64,000 nucleotides of DNA from Candidatus Latescibacterota bacterium (GCA_022820485.1 JAJEFJ010000042.1:1-64000); one strand, 5' to 3'; positions 36,176-45,193 are shown, counted from the stretch's first letter. Made by a program: numbers and translations. The notes: generated by a model from the sequence alone, not told the origin.

Positions 36176-38110
36176 TCACCAGCTAAAGATGCGGTTATCG
36201 GTCATGCCGGTACAGGCGTCGATGACCAGCCAGACCCCAGCGCTGGCAAACTGGCCGAGGATCGCCCCCATGAAAAACGGGCGAACGGCGCGGAAACCAC
36301 GCGGCCCCCAGTATTTGAGGACGATGGCCTTGCACAGCCACGCCAAAAAAATCGAAAACCAAGAGTGACTCATCAGCCAGAGGCCGGCGATGGGGAAGCC
36401 AATGGGGTGTACGGGCCACCACGTCAGGTAGTGTCGGGCCAGCATCAGACCGCTCATAATCGCAGCGCCGATCCCCGTGGAAAACCAGCCTTCCCAACTA
36501 GGCCCAGTGGGGTTGAGCAAGAGGCGCGTGACAAAGCTCTCAAAAGGTGCGCGGGCACCGCCGCCAAAAAACCAGCGGTTGAGATTGATGCCGCCGTAGC
36601 GGTAGGACAAATCGAGGATCGCCCACATCGAACTAACCATGCTGACCAGCACCGCCAGCATCAGCGCCCAAAAGAAAGGGCGGTGGCGTCCCGGCTGGCC
36701 GTCGAGCAGCTTGAGGGCGTGGGCGGCCGAGGCCATAACCACGACGCGCAGTTCGGTAGCCCAAGTAAAAGAGAACCCAAGAGCGGTAATACCAGTTTCG
36801 CCGACTGCGGTCGTGCCAATTCCCGTGGCGACAAAGCTCTGCGGCATCATCGGCGTGCGCGCTTCGGGCACCCCACTTTCGGCGACGATGCGGGTCAGCG
36901 CCACGAAAATGGCAAAGGCGCTGAGCAGGAAGAGCAGGGCGACCAGCGGCGGCATCCCGCTCAGATAGAGCCAAACCCCGGCAAAGCCCAAGCTGGCCAG
37001 CGCGCCACAGACTGCGACGCGGTAGGAGAGGATCTCGTCGGAGTCATCGACATCCTCGGCATTGAAAAACGCCTTGCGGCACACGTCCTTGAGGTGCCCG
37101 CGCCCCACCCACAGCGTAAGAGCGACTAGCGCGATCAGCGCCCCCATTTCTTGATGGGCAATCGCCGGCGGATTGACGCTAAAGGTGTCTAACGCCTCGC
37201 CAGAGGTGACGCCGAGCACGCCGTAGAGTCCCTTTTGCACATTGACCAGCACGTTGCAAAACCACAGGCTGAATGCTATCTCGAGGTTGATCAGATAGGC
37301 AAAGCCGAGGACCGGAAAGCTGAGCACCACAGGCAAATGCACGGTGTCGCGGAAAAGGCCAATGCCCGAGGAAAGCTGAATTTGCGGAAAGACGTGAAAG
37401 TAGTTGTGGAAGGCATTGGTCGAAGAGATGAGGCAGGGAATGGCAAAGCCGATCCACAAGCTCGCGCTTTTGAAGAACGGCGGCAGCCGGCTCTCGTCAC
37501 TTTGGCGCACCATGTCGAGCGGCAATTGCGCGAGCGGATAGATGAGCTTTTCGCGCTCGATCCACTGGCGACGGAGGATCACGGCCACGCAGATCATGGC
37601 GAAATAGACGGCGACAATAAGGGCGCTCCATCCGAGCAAAGGGAGCAGCCAAACGTCCCAAGGAATAGACGCGCCTGTGGGCAGGCCCTCGTAGAAGTGC
37701 TTGATGGCGCGCGCGTCGTCGGGCACCAAGAAGTCGCGGATGTAGGGGTGGAACAGGTCGTCCCAGCGGTTTTCCGGCGTGGCGAAGTAGAGCCAAGACC
37801 CCATGATCGGCAAGAGATATTCAGAGAGGCCGCAGGTGGTAATCGCCGAGGCGATGAGCATCATGCTGTAAATCAGTAGCAGCTCGGCGCGGGCGAGGCC
37901 ACCGCTGGGGAAAACGCATTTGTACAGCGCATTAAATACGCCGACCAAAAAGAAAAACAAGAAGAGCGCCCCAGGAGTGGAAAAATCTTGGGTCATATAC
38001 GAGCCGCGCAGGACCATGTTGCAATAGGGGGCACCTGCGGCGAGAAAGGCGGTGCAGAGCGCACCCAAGAAGAAGGCCCTGAAGGTGTAACCTGAGCGGG
38101 GAAGGGACAT
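36176..38110 (-). CDS. DUF6785-type polytopic membrane protein, paralog 4
   Basis: A 644-residue membrane protein, about 14 segments, closest to the protein at 27860: TPENRWDDLFHPYIRDFLVP, IPWDVWLLPLLGW, IEREKLIYPLAQLPLDMV, and a C-terminal WFSIFLAWLCKAIVLKYWG block. The glycine in the PWGAW motif is Asp here (PWDVW). Start ATG at 38110 with GGGGAAGGG-type upstream purines. Convergent with the small barrel gene. Fourth member of this family in the window. Confidence 0.7.
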   Translation of the reverse strand: MSLPRSGYTFRAFFLGALCTAFLAAGAPYCNMVLRGSYMTQDFSTPGALFLFFFLVGVFNALYKCVFPSGGLARAELLLIYSMMLIASAITTCGLSEYLLPIMGSWLYFATPENRWDDLFHPYIRDFLVPDDARAIKHFYEGLPTGASIPWDVWLLPLLGWSALIVAVYFAMICVAVILRRQWIEREKLIYPLAQLPLDMVRQSDESRLPPFFKSASLWIGFAIPCLISSTNAFHNYFHVFPQIQLSSGIGLFRDTVHLPVVLSFPVLGFAYLINLEIAFSLWFCNVLVNVQKGLYGVLGVTSGEALDTFSVNPPAIAHQEMGALIALVALTLWVGRGHLKDVCRKAFFNAEDVDDSDEILSYRVAVCGALASLGFAGVWLYLSGMPPLVALLFLLSAFAIFVALTRIVAESGVPEARTPMMPQSFVATGIGTTAVGETGITALGFSFTWATELRVVVMASAAHALKLLDGQPGRHRPFFWALMLAVLVSMVSSMWAILDLSYRYGGINLNRWFFGGGARAPFESFVTRLLLNPTGPSWEGWFSTGIGAAIMSGLMLARHYLTWWPVHPIGFPIAGLWLMSHSWFSIFLAWLCKAIVLKYWGPRGFRAVRPFFMGAILGQFASAGVWLVIDACTGMTDNRIFSW

Positions 38111-38178
38111 GGTTCACTTTGAAAAGGAGATTGTCGTGGAAATCAAAGATAAGAAAATCTCAGGGGCCGTCCCCGAAT

Positions 38179-38207
38179 TTGACATTAATAACGTGCTGCG
38201 TTATTCT
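38179..38207 (+). promoter_or_regulatory. higBA promoter and operator
   Basis: TTGACA at 38179-38184, a 17-base spacer, and TATTCT at 38202-38207. A perfect 7-bp inverted repeat, AATAACG then CGTTATT (38187-38193 and 38199-38205), covers the spacer and most of the -10, where HigA could bind and block its own promoter. The higB ATG at 38214 is where transcription would start, so the message is probably leaderless. Confidence 0.7.
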
Positions 38208-38213
38208 CTCTAA

Positions 38214-38495
38214 ATGATAGAATCGTTCCGCGACAGAGAGACGGAAAGAGTTTTCTTTCGCCAAAGGTCGCGAAGATTCTCGGGAGCGCTGGCCCGCTCG
38301 GCTCTCAAGAAGCTGCTCTTGTTGGACGCCGCCGATTCCATACAGGATCTACAATTTCCACCCGGCAATCGACTCGAAAGACTTGCTGGAGATCGCAGGA
38401 GCCAGTACAGCATCCGCATAAACCATCAGTGGCGTCTGTGCTTCGAGTGGAAGTCAGGACACGCTGTCAACGTAGAAATCGTCGACTATCATTAG
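38214..38495 (+). CDS. higB: HigB-type toxin (RelE-like mRNA interferase)
   Basis: A 93-residue RelE/HigB-type protein: FRDRETERVFF at the start, then LKKLLLLDAADSIQDLQFPP, and YSIRINHQWRLCFEW with HAVNVEIVDYH at the end, the typical HigB C-terminus. It cleaves mRNA on the ribosome until HigA binds it. The order toxin-then-antitoxin is typical of hig modules. No ribosome site is visible; see the promoter entry. The module lies next to a DUF5916 gene whose end it has removed. Confidence 0.9.
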   Translation: MIESFRDRETERVFFRQRSRRFSGALARSALKKLLLLDAADSIQDLQFPPGNRLERLAGDRRSQYSIRINHQWRLCFEWKSGHAVNVEIVDYH

Positions 38496-38504
38496 GAGGC
38501 AGAT

Positions 38505-38798
38505 ATGCCTGTAATGTCCCCCATTCATCCGGGAGAGATTTTACTCGAGGAGTTCCTCGAGCCCCTAGGTTTGAGCCAATATCGCCTAGCAAAGGACATC
38601 TCGGTCCCTCCACGCCGAATCAACGAGATAGTCCATGGCCAGCGCGCCATCTCCGCAGACACAGCTCTTCGACTATCTCGCTACTTCGGAACCACCGATC
38701 GCTTCTGGCTCAACCTACAGATGCGTTACGATCTGGAGTTAGAGAAAGATCGCTTGGGTGAGCGATTGGAGACGGAAGTACTGGAACGAGTGCGCTGA
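38505..38798 (+). CDS. higA: HigA-type antitoxin (HTH, XRE family)
   Basis: A 97-residue XRE-family helix-turn-helix protein: SPIHPGEILLEEFLEPLGLS, LAKDISVPPRRINEIVHGQR and FGTTDRFWLNLQMRYDL match the HigA/VapI antitoxin family. It neutralises HigB and represses the shared promoter. A ribosome site (TTAGGAGG) precedes the ATG, 9 bases after higB. Confidence 0.92.
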   Translation: MPVMSPIHPGEILLEEFLEPLGLSQYRLAKDISVPPRRINEIVHGQRAISADTALRLSRYFGTTDRFWLNLQMRYDLELEKDRLGERLETEVLERVR

Positions 38799-40266
38799 AT
38801 TCTCGCTCGCCGACGTCGGCGTCGTGCGGGATGAAGCCGATTTGATCCACGTTGAACTTAGGCTCGATCCAAGATCCTCGAATCCCAAATGGGAAGCGGT
38901 CGGAATTGTACCTAAAGCTGCCGCTGTACATTTTGTTGTCTTGATCTATGTCTGCACCAAAACTCATGGCCGAATTTAGGAAGAGCTTAGCATTGTCGTC
39001 CACGCTCAGAACGAGGTCGCTGCCCACCGCCTGCTGCCCGAGAGGACCATCTTTCCCGACCACTAAGGCACCAATCGAGGAATTGACGCCTAGATCGCGC
39101 TTGAGGCGCAGGACGCCGAAGTGTGGATGGTCGCCCTCCCCGTCCGCTGGACGGTTCCGCGCTGCGATCATGCCGAGGCTGTTCTTGCCGATCTTCCCCG
39201 TTATTTTAGCGCCGGCATCGGGGTCGCTAATGCGACGACTGTAAAAGAGATCCATCGCCGTAAAGAGCTGTTGGCCTTCGAGGAAGAAGGGCCTTTTCTC
39301 CTCTAGGAAGAGTTCGAATCTCGTCAGATTTATCTGGTTCTCGTCGGCTTCTATGTGGGCGAAATCCGGGTTGAAGGTGGTGTCCAAGGTGAGATTGGAG
39401 GCGATGCTGTATTTCAGATCGAGGCCGAAATCGCTGGACCAGCCTTCTGTGGAGCGACTCCCCACATTGCCGTAGCCGCCGGTTGCATAAGGCAGTACCT
39501 CTAGGTGAAGTCCCGGTTTTATGTCTTCAAGTCCATGGAGATGGCCAGCCTTGGACACTTTTAGGAGATATCGGTCGTCTCTCGATATAAACGCCCAGTT
39601 GCTATTCTCCGTATAGGTCCGCTCAATGCGCTGGACGTTTATGCCCCACGTATGCTGGTCCAATTCGGGAAACCGCAGCGTCTTGAATGGGATGGCGATC
39701 TCGGCACTCCAGCCGTGGTCGTGGACATGGGTTTCAGCCTGCCAAATGCCGTCCCAACTTTGATCGATTCCGCCCCAGCCGCCGGCCCCGTCGTTTTCAA
39801 CGCGAAAATCGTTCTGGACGCCGTAGGCGTTTATGTAGAACCCGTAGGCATTTTGGTGGTCGTGATAGGTGTCTAAGACGAGACCAACGAGATCCAGCGG
39901 AGCAAACCGGCCATCCCGCTGCATGATGCGACCCTTTATGTTGCCGGGCTCTGCATCCATCATATTGAGGCCGATGTACAGATAGTCGGCGTCGTAGAGT
40001 ACGTGTATAAAGGTTTGGTTGGTCGCGGCGACGCCTTCTTCGGGTTCGATCAATATGAATCCCGTCGCTGGCGTAGCCCGCGCCCAGTCCTCATCGTCTA
40101 GGACGCCGTCTATGGTTGGCCGGAGGTGCGTCCTGAAGGCCCACACTTCTTTTTCGCTAGGTTTTTCGTGAGCTGGGGCAGACGGCGCAACGACGAGCGC
40201 AGCCCCTATCATCCAGAGTAGCCATAGGTGTATGCAGATGCGCTGAGTCGGATATGCCGTGCTCAT
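38710..40266 (-). pseudogene. CBM9/DUF5916-type exported protein, truncated by higBA
   Basis: A 518-residue open frame. It has a signal peptide (HLWLLWMIGAALVVAPSAPA), a carbohydrate-binding family 9-like domain at ~40-240 (TIDGVLDDEDWARA; GWSAEIAIPFKTLRFPELD), then the first part of the DUF5916 outer-membrane barrel (FDLDLKYS-like strands, NPDFAHIEADENQINLTRFE, FFLEGQQLFT). Family members are usually well over 700 residues, so the barrel lacks its C-terminal half. Recognisable homology stops near residue 490 (GFIPHDADVG), and the last ~30 residues are read from the opposite strand of higA. The higBA module seems to have replaced the end of the gene. The remnant is unlikely to form a complete barrel. 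Confidence 0.75.
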
Positions 40267-40571
40267 GTATCTCCTTTCAATTGGGCCTAGGTTGTCGAGG
40301 GGCTGTCATTTCCTGGCGGGCAAATTGCAGAATCCATCTGCCGCCAGAGAAGGCAATAGGGATTTGTGCCTTCCCCGGACTTACAACGGAAGAGGGGGCG
40401 TTTAACAGTGGCAAATATTTCCTTGGTGGATCGGCCTAGCGACGAGCAATCGGCAATTCGTGATCACTCTTATAGTTGCTTTTAGAAGAAAAAGGTATCC
40501 GAGGTTTTCGCAGTCGTAGCCAAGAAGTTTGAAGTCGCGTAAGGGCGGCGGATGTGATAAGATAAGGAGAC

Positions 40572-40586
40572 TTGACAAATTGTCAA
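40572..40586. promoter_or_regulatory. Perfect palindrome, possible operator
   Basis: TTGACAAATTGTCAA reads identically on both strands apart from the central base. It lies 40 bases upstream of the promoter at 40626 and could bind a dimeric regulator. Function is not shown. Confidence 0.4.
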
Positions 40587-40625
40587 TAAGTATTTATTTA
40601 TAAATGACTTACATAAATATATCCC

Positions 40626-40654
40626 TTGACAAAAGCAAAGACAATCATTATTTT
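40626..40654 (+). promoter_or_regulatory. Consensus-like promoter
   Basis: TTGACA, a 17-base spacer and TATTTT, followed by an A/T-rich stretch. Transcription should begin near 40661. The resulting RNA would meet a strong terminator within about 50 bases. Confidence 0.6.
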
Positions 40655-40677
40655 ATTTATAGTAATTATAACGACGA

Positions 40678-40711
40678 AGGGAGCCCCGATTCGGTCGGCA
40701 GCTCCCTTTTT
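40678..40711 (+). terminator. Intrinsic terminator close to a promoter
   Basis: Hairpin AGGGAGC paired with GCTCCCT, with an inner CCGA/TCGG stem, followed by TTTTT. It is about 17 bases from the expected start of the RNA from the promoter at 40626. It may form a tiny RNA, or act as an attenuator for the CocE-type gene. Confidence 0.8.
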
Positions 40712-40724
40712 GCGGCCTAAAAAA

Positions 40725-40793
40725 ATGTTCAACAGTAAGATGATTTCCGGCTATGACCTGCCCGGGACCATCGATACGGAGCCAATGCGATGA
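40725..40793 (+). CDS. Short ORF coupled to the CocE-type gene (22 aa)
   Basis: Codes for 22 residues (starting MFNSKMISGYDLPGTIDT). Its TGA overlaps the ATG of the next gene (ATGA), the arrangement of a leader peptide that could set translation of the hydrolase. No ribosome site is visible upstream, so translation is uncertain. Confidence 0.3.
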   Translation: MFNSKMISGYDLPGTIDTEPMR

Positions 40794-42493
40794 GTGGTGC
40801 CCTAGGAATCCTCACCGAACCCGACGTCCAAATCCCCATGCGCGACGGCGTCCACATGGCGGCGCACGTGTTTCGCCCCGACGCCGACGGCCGGTTCCCC
40901 GGAATCCTGCTGCGTACCCCGTACGACCGGCCAAAGTCTGGATTCGAGCGGTACGTGCGCGCCGGGTACGCCGTCGTCTCAATGGACTCGCGCGGCCGCT
41001 ACGGCTCCGAGGGCGACTGGGTGCCGTTCACCGAAGAGCACACGGGCGACGCCGAGGACGGCTACGACTCCGTGGAGTGGCTGGCGGCACAGCCTTGGTG
41101 CGACGGCAGCGTCGGCACTCTTGGGGCCTCGTACAACGCTTGGATGCAGTGGCAGCTAGCCAAGCTGCGCCCTCCGCACTTGGTGGCCATGTGCGCGTAC
41201 ACCATCCCACTGGAGTTGACCGAAGTCGATTGGCCAGGCGGCTTCCGTCCGGGGCGGCGCATCAAGTGGTGGCTCACCTCTATGGCACCCGACCTGCGCC
41301 GCCGCCACGGACTCCCGCCGCCGCACACGCCGGAGCAAGCGCGGCAGGAGTGGGACAAAATTGCCGGCGAGGGCCACTGGATCGGCTACCTGCCGTGGCT
41401 CGACTTCACCCGGCAGTTGCCGCCGGGACTGGCGGAGTACGCAAAGGACTGGCTTGAACACCCGAACCGGCGAGCTTGGAAGTTCGACGAGGTACACGAG
41501 GAAGTAGCCGTACCAAACCTCGACTTCAGCGGCTGGTACGATCACTGCAACGGCTCAATGCAACACCTACAGCTCATGCAGCGCCACGGTCGCACCGAGC
41601 GGGCGCGGTCGCAAACGAAGCTCATCGCCGGTCCGTGGAATCACCCGAGCCTCGGCAGCCGTATAGTAGCCGGGTTCGACTTCGGGCCACAGGCCGGTCT
41701 CGACCTGCCGGACCTAATCATCCGCTGGTTCGACCACTGGCTCAAGGGGACCGACAACGGCGTCAACCGCGAGCCAGCAGTGCGCTACTTTGTGATGGCT
41801 GGACGGCAGGGACAATGGCGCTCGGCCGACACGTGGCCGCCAACGGACGCGACGCCCTGTGAGTACCTGTTGAGCAGCGATGGCGACGCCAAGTTTGGCG
41901 GTTCCGGCCAACTGTCGATCAACGGCGAGCATACCAGCGCCGAGGCCGACCGCTTCGACTACGATCCCCACAATCCCGTGCCAACGCTGTGGACGCGAGA
42001 GTGGTTCACGGGTCCGGCAGACCGCCGCCGACTAGAAGGACGCGACGACATCCTCTGCTACCGCTCAGAGCCGTTGACTGACGCCGTGGAGATCGCCGGT
42101 TATCCAGAAGTCGTGCTCTTCGTCAGCTCGTCGGCACCAGACACGGATTTCTTTGCCCGACTGGTAGATGAGCACCCGCCCGGCGGCCCAGCGCCAGAGA
42201 TGTGCTACGGCATGGTGCGCGCCCGCCACCGCAACTCCCTCGACGTCGAAGAACTGCTGACACCCGGAGACGTGGTAGAACTCCGCATCCGCATGGGGCC
42301 GACGGCCTGCCGCTTTGAGCCGGGCCACCGCATCCGCTTGGAGATCACGTCGAGCGACTTCCCCAACCACGACCGCAATCACAACACGGGTAAAAACGAC
42401 TTGGCTGACACCGAGCTAGTCGTGGCGACCAACGCCGTGCATCACTCGGCAACGCATCCCTCGCGGCTCGTACTGCCCATATCCGAAGGATAA
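40790..42493 (+). CDS. CocE/NonD-family alpha/beta hydrolase
   Basis: A 567-residue hydrolase of the X-Pro dipeptidyl-peptidase/cocaine-esterase type. The N-terminal alpha/beta core has S114 in LGASYNAW as nucleophile, PYDRPKSGFERYVRAGYAVV around the oxyanion site, and GPWNHPSLG holding the likely catalytic His. The C-terminal ~200 residues form the jelly-roll domain of this family. Acts on esters or peptides; the real substrate is unknown. The overlapping 22-residue ORF suggests control at translation. Confidence 0.85.
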   Translation: MSGALGILTEPDVQIPMRDGVHMAAHVFRPDADGRFPGILLRTPYDRPKSGFERYVRAGYAVVSMDSRGRYGSEGDWVPFTEEHTGDAEDGYDSVEWLAAQPWCDGSVGTLGASYNAWMQWQLAKLRPPHLVAMCAYTIPLELTEVDWPGGFRPGRRIKWWLTSMAPDLRRRHGLPPPHTPEQARQEWDKIAGEGHWIGYLPWLDFTRQLPPGLAEYAKDWLEHPNRRAWKFDEVHEEVAVPNLDFSGWYDHCNGSMQHLQLMQRHGRTERARSQTKLIAGPWNHPSLGSRIVAGFDFGPQAGLDLPDLIIRWFDHWLKGTDNGVNREPAVRYFVMAGRQGQWRSADTWPPTDATPCEYLLSSDGDAKFGGSGQLSINGEHTSAEADRFDYDPHNPVPTLWTREWFTGPADRRRLEGRDDILCYRSEPLTDAVEIAGYPEVVLFVSSSAPDTDFFARLVDEHPPGGPAPEMCYGMVRARHRNSLDVEELLTPGDVVELRIRMGPTACRFEPGHRIRLEITSSDFPNHDRNHNTGKNDLADTELVVATNAVHHSATHPSRLVLPISEG

Positions 42494-42496
42494 CCT

Positions 42497-43600
42497 TCAA
42501 GAAGCCTGCAACCGCCGCACCCGCGCCGGGGTGTGGTCCTGGGAGATCTCCGAGGAGAGAATACCCAACGAGCGGTCCGCTAACGGCAAATCCACGCGGA
42601 CCAAACCGTCGCGGTGCGATTGCCGCAGGGCAATGGCCACTTCGAGGGCGGCCCGGCCATCGTCGCCCGAGCAGCGCGGATCCGATCCCGTCTCAATAGC
42701 CTGAATCAAATCCTCTACAATGGTCAAGCCCATACCCTGTATGTGCGTCGGATAGGGAAAGGGCACGTACGCGGGCACGCCGCGTCCCCGGTTGCCACCC
42801 GGAGCCGTGCGGATGTACTCCATTTGGGTGCAATTGGCTATGGATCGGATGCGGCCCTCCGTGCCAATGACGTCGATTTCCCAAGCCGCGACTCCGGTAG
42901 GAGTAGCACGGATAAAGGCACGCACGCCATTGTCAAAGGCGAGGTAGCCGTTGCCCTGCGGGTCGGTCTCGCCCTCAGCCGCGGCGTCCGATTCCATTTC
43001 GCCAAAAACCCACTCGACCTGCCCTCCGGCCATGTAGCGCACAATGTCGATGAGGTGGCTGCCATTGTGCGACAGACCGCACTGAGCGTAGCCGGTAACT
43101 TGGAGGATTTGCCCTAGCTCGCCTTTGTCAATCAGGTCGCGGGCCTGACTGAAGAACGGGTTCCAGCGGCGAGCGCAATTGATGGCCAAGGCCGTGCCGT
43201 GTTGGCGGCAGGCCTCGACCATGGCATCGGCTTCGGCCAAAGTCAGGGCAATCGGCTTTTCGGCCCAGACGGCTTTAACGCCGGCACGGGCGCAGTTCTC
43301 GACGATCTGCGAGCGAATGCGGGCGGTGGTGCAGACGCTGACCAAGTCGAGGTTTTCTCGCTCCAGCATTTGGCGGTAGTCGCTGTAAAGATGGTCTTGC
43401 TCCAGACCCCAGCGGTCGCCAAAAATGGCGCGTTGTTCGTCGTGCAGGTCGGCTCCGGCCACCAGTTCCGTATGGGGCGAAGCGCAGTACGAGGGGGCGT
43501 GGCAATAGGGCAGAAAAATGGAGCCTCCTTCGCTCATTTCATCGTCGAACGTGCTGCCCATGCGGCCCAAGCCGATAACGGCGGCGCGATACGTAGTCAT
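42497..43600 (-). CDS. Gfo/Idh/MocA-family oxidoreductase
   Basis: A 367-residue NAD(P)-dependent oxidoreductase: AVIGLGRMGSTFDDE (Rossmann start), AVWAEKPIALTLAEADAMV (E-K-P motif), NCARRWNPFF downstream. A ribosome site GGAGGAG precedes the ATG. It likely acts on a sugar or polyol. It converges with the CocE gene and precedes the sulfatase on the same strand, with 147 bp of repeats between them. Confidence 0.88.
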   Translation of the reverse strand: MTTYRAAVIGLGRMGSTFDDEMSEGGSIFLPYCHAPSYCASPHTELVAGADLHDEQRAIFGDRWGLEQDHLYSDYRQMLERENLDLVSVCTTARIRSQIVENCARAGVKAVWAEKPIALTLAEADAMVEACRQHGTALAINCARRWNPFFSQARDLIDKGELGQILQVTGYAQCGLSHNGSHLIDIVRYMAGGQVEWVFGEMESDAAAEGETDPQGNGYLAFDNGVRAFIRATPTGVAAWEIDVIGTEGRIRSIANCTQMEYIRTAPGGNRGRGVPAYVPFPYPTHIQGMGLTIVEDLIQAIETGSDPRCSGDDGRAALEVAIALRQSHRDGLVRVDLPLADRSLGILSSEISQDHTPARVRRLQAS

Positions 43601-43639
43601 GGTCTCCTCCGTGGGATTTTACTGGCGTGTACTCAGCTC

Positions 43640-43770
43640 ATAGATAGGGATAAGTCGCTTAAGATAATCCGCAGATGGACGCAGATGAACGCAGAATAGT
43701 AGGAACAAGACGATTTTCCGCTCGAATCGTTCAATCATTTAGGATTGCTATAGATAGGGATACGTCGCTT
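43640..43770. repeat. 21-bp direct repeats around an inserted 89-bp stretch at the sulfatase end
   Basis: Copies at 43640-43660 and 43750-43770 match in 20 of 21 bases, 110 bp apart. The stretch between holds a motif seen in many genomes (read on the minus strand: CTGCGTTCATCTGCGTCC), a 17-base segment also present at 49378-49394, and a sequence like a MITE end (43733-43751). The repeat includes the sulfatase codons before its stop: the copy nearer the gene gives TAG, the other gives TGA. It looks like a duplication made when a sequence inserted at the stop codon. Confidence 0.65.
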
Positions 43771-45193
43771 CTGGATCGTAGTCCGGCAGCAGCGCATCAT
43801 GGGGTTGGCCGGGGATCAAGCGCGCACCATCGACAAAACCTTCCGGTCGATCTTTGAGGAATTCGCTGAGGCGATCTCGCCAAGGTTGCATTCTAGTCTC
43901 AGCGTCGGAATCGCGAGACAAGTCGCGCATTTCCTGGGGATCTTCGTCCAAGTCGAAAAGATGTTCTTGGCCTGTCTGCGAATACCAGATGTATTTGTGG
44001 TGCCCATCGGTGACATAGTGATTGCCGTGGTCGCGGGCATAACAACCGGCGTGTTCGCCGTGGAGAAATTCCCGGACGCCGTCGGCATCGCCCTGCATGA
44101 CGGGCAGGAGGCTTTGGCCCGTGCAGGTAGCGGGAATGTCAATGCCAGCCGCATTGAGGATGGTGGGCATGATGTCCTGGATGCCGACGGGACTGTTGCT
44201 GATGACTTCTTCGGGATAGTCCCAATTTTTTGGTGCGCGCATGAAAAACGGAACTCGCGCCGACGCTTCATAGGGCCAAGTTTTGCGAAAGAGATTGTGG
44301 TCGCCCAGCATTTCGCCGTGGTCGGAAGTGAAGATGACTAAGCAGTTGTTGAGACCACCGGTAAATTGAATGAGGCGGCCAATCTGGTCGTCTATAAAAT
44401 TGATCATGCCGTAATAAGCGGCGCGGCTACAGCGCATGTCGTGTTCGTTGAGACGAATTTCCCACGCATTGGGATTGAGACCTTTTTCGGGACCATCGAA
44501 TGCAGGTGCCCAATCGCCGACAAATGGATCGGGCAGGCTGCGGTCAATGTAGCGATCGTAATACGGAGTTGGTGGCGTGAGCGGAGGGTGTGGATCAATA
44601 AAGGAAACATTGAGAAAAAACGGTGCCGATGGATCGCGTTTGCGCAAAAAGTCCATGGCCCGGTCAACGCACCAAAAAGTATGCATCTGTTCTTCGGGCA
44701 AATGGTGCGGGCGACCAATCCAGCCGTTGGCGGAAATGCCGTGGGCCATGCCGGGATCCACCTCATTGCGGCCGTGATATTGCCGCAGCCATTCGACATA
44801 GTCGTTGTCAGCGCCCCGGGTGGCATCGGCCAGTTGCATGTGGTCAAAGCCGTAGCGCTTGCGATGGGGGGTTAAGTGGAGTTTGCCGATCAGCTCCGTT
44901 TGATAACCTGCCTTGGACAGCTCGCCGGCCAAGGTGTGCGGTGGGTCCCACGGTGCACCTCTGAAGCCAACGGCCCCATTGGCCGCCGGCGCCGTGCCGG
45001 TCATCAAGCTGCGGCGCGCGGGAATGCAACTGGGGCATTCGGAGTAGCCGTGGTGAAAGTGCGTGCCCGTGCGGGCCAGCCAATCGAGATTGGGCGTTTG
45101 CAGACACGGGGGACTGTGGGGATCGAGCCCCATGCAGTCGCCGCGCTGTTGGTCGGTCATGATGAGCAGGATATTGGGACGAGTGTCTGGCAT
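43748..45193 (-). CDS. Sulfatase (type I, formylglycine-dependent)
   Basis: A 481-residue arylsulfatase-family enzyme. NILLIMTDQQRG holds the metal-binding D14, and C56-I-P-A-R60 (in CPSCIPARRS) is the sulfatase signature, in which Cys is converted to formylglycine by an FGE enzyme not seen here. TSDHGEMLGDHNL holds later metal ligands. No signal peptide, so probably cytoplasmic. Removes sulfate from sugars or other esters. It follows the oxidoreductase and lies next to a GH2-like gene, fitting use of sulfated sugars. Confidence 0.88.
   Translation of the reverse strand: MPDTRPNILLIMTDQQRGDCMGLDPHSPPCLQTPNLDWLARTGTHFHHGYSECPSCIPARRSLMTGTAPAANGAVGFRGAPWDPPHTLAGELSKAGYQTELIGKLHLTPHRKRYGFDHMQLADATRGADNDYVEWLRQYHGRNEVDPGMAHGISANGWIGRPHHLPEEQMHTFWCVDRAMDFLRKRDPSAPFFLNVSFIDPHPPLTPPTPYYDRYIDRSLPDPFVGDWAPAFDGPEKGLNPNAWEIRLNEHDMRCSRAAYYGMINFIDDQIGRLIQFTGGLNNCLVIFTSDHGEMLGDHNLFRKTWPYEASARVPFFMRAPKNWDYPEEVISNSPVGIQDIMPTILNAAGIDIPATCTGQSLLPVMQGDADGVREFLHGEHAGCYARDHGNHYVTDGHHKYIWYSQTGQEHLFDLDEDPQEMRDLSRDSDAETRMQPWRDRLSEFLKDRPEGFVDGARLIPGQPHDALLPDYDPEATYPYL

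Larger units (their letters stand above)
40267..40789. promoter_or_regulatory. 523-bp gap: AT-rich regulatory region between divergent genes
   Basis: The left two-thirds hold no gene I can support; a 61-codon ORF there has no ribosome site or family. From about 40560 it becomes strongly AT-rich, and contains a perfect 15-bp palindrome (40572-40586, TTGACAAATTGTCAA), a promoter (40626-40654), a hairpin terminator (40678-40711) and a short ORF coupled to the next gene (40725-40793). These are listed separately. Confidence 0.6.

Noticed and set aside
40254..40439. 61-codon ORF in the AT-rich gap
   Set aside because: No ribosome site, no similarity, and composition like random frame.
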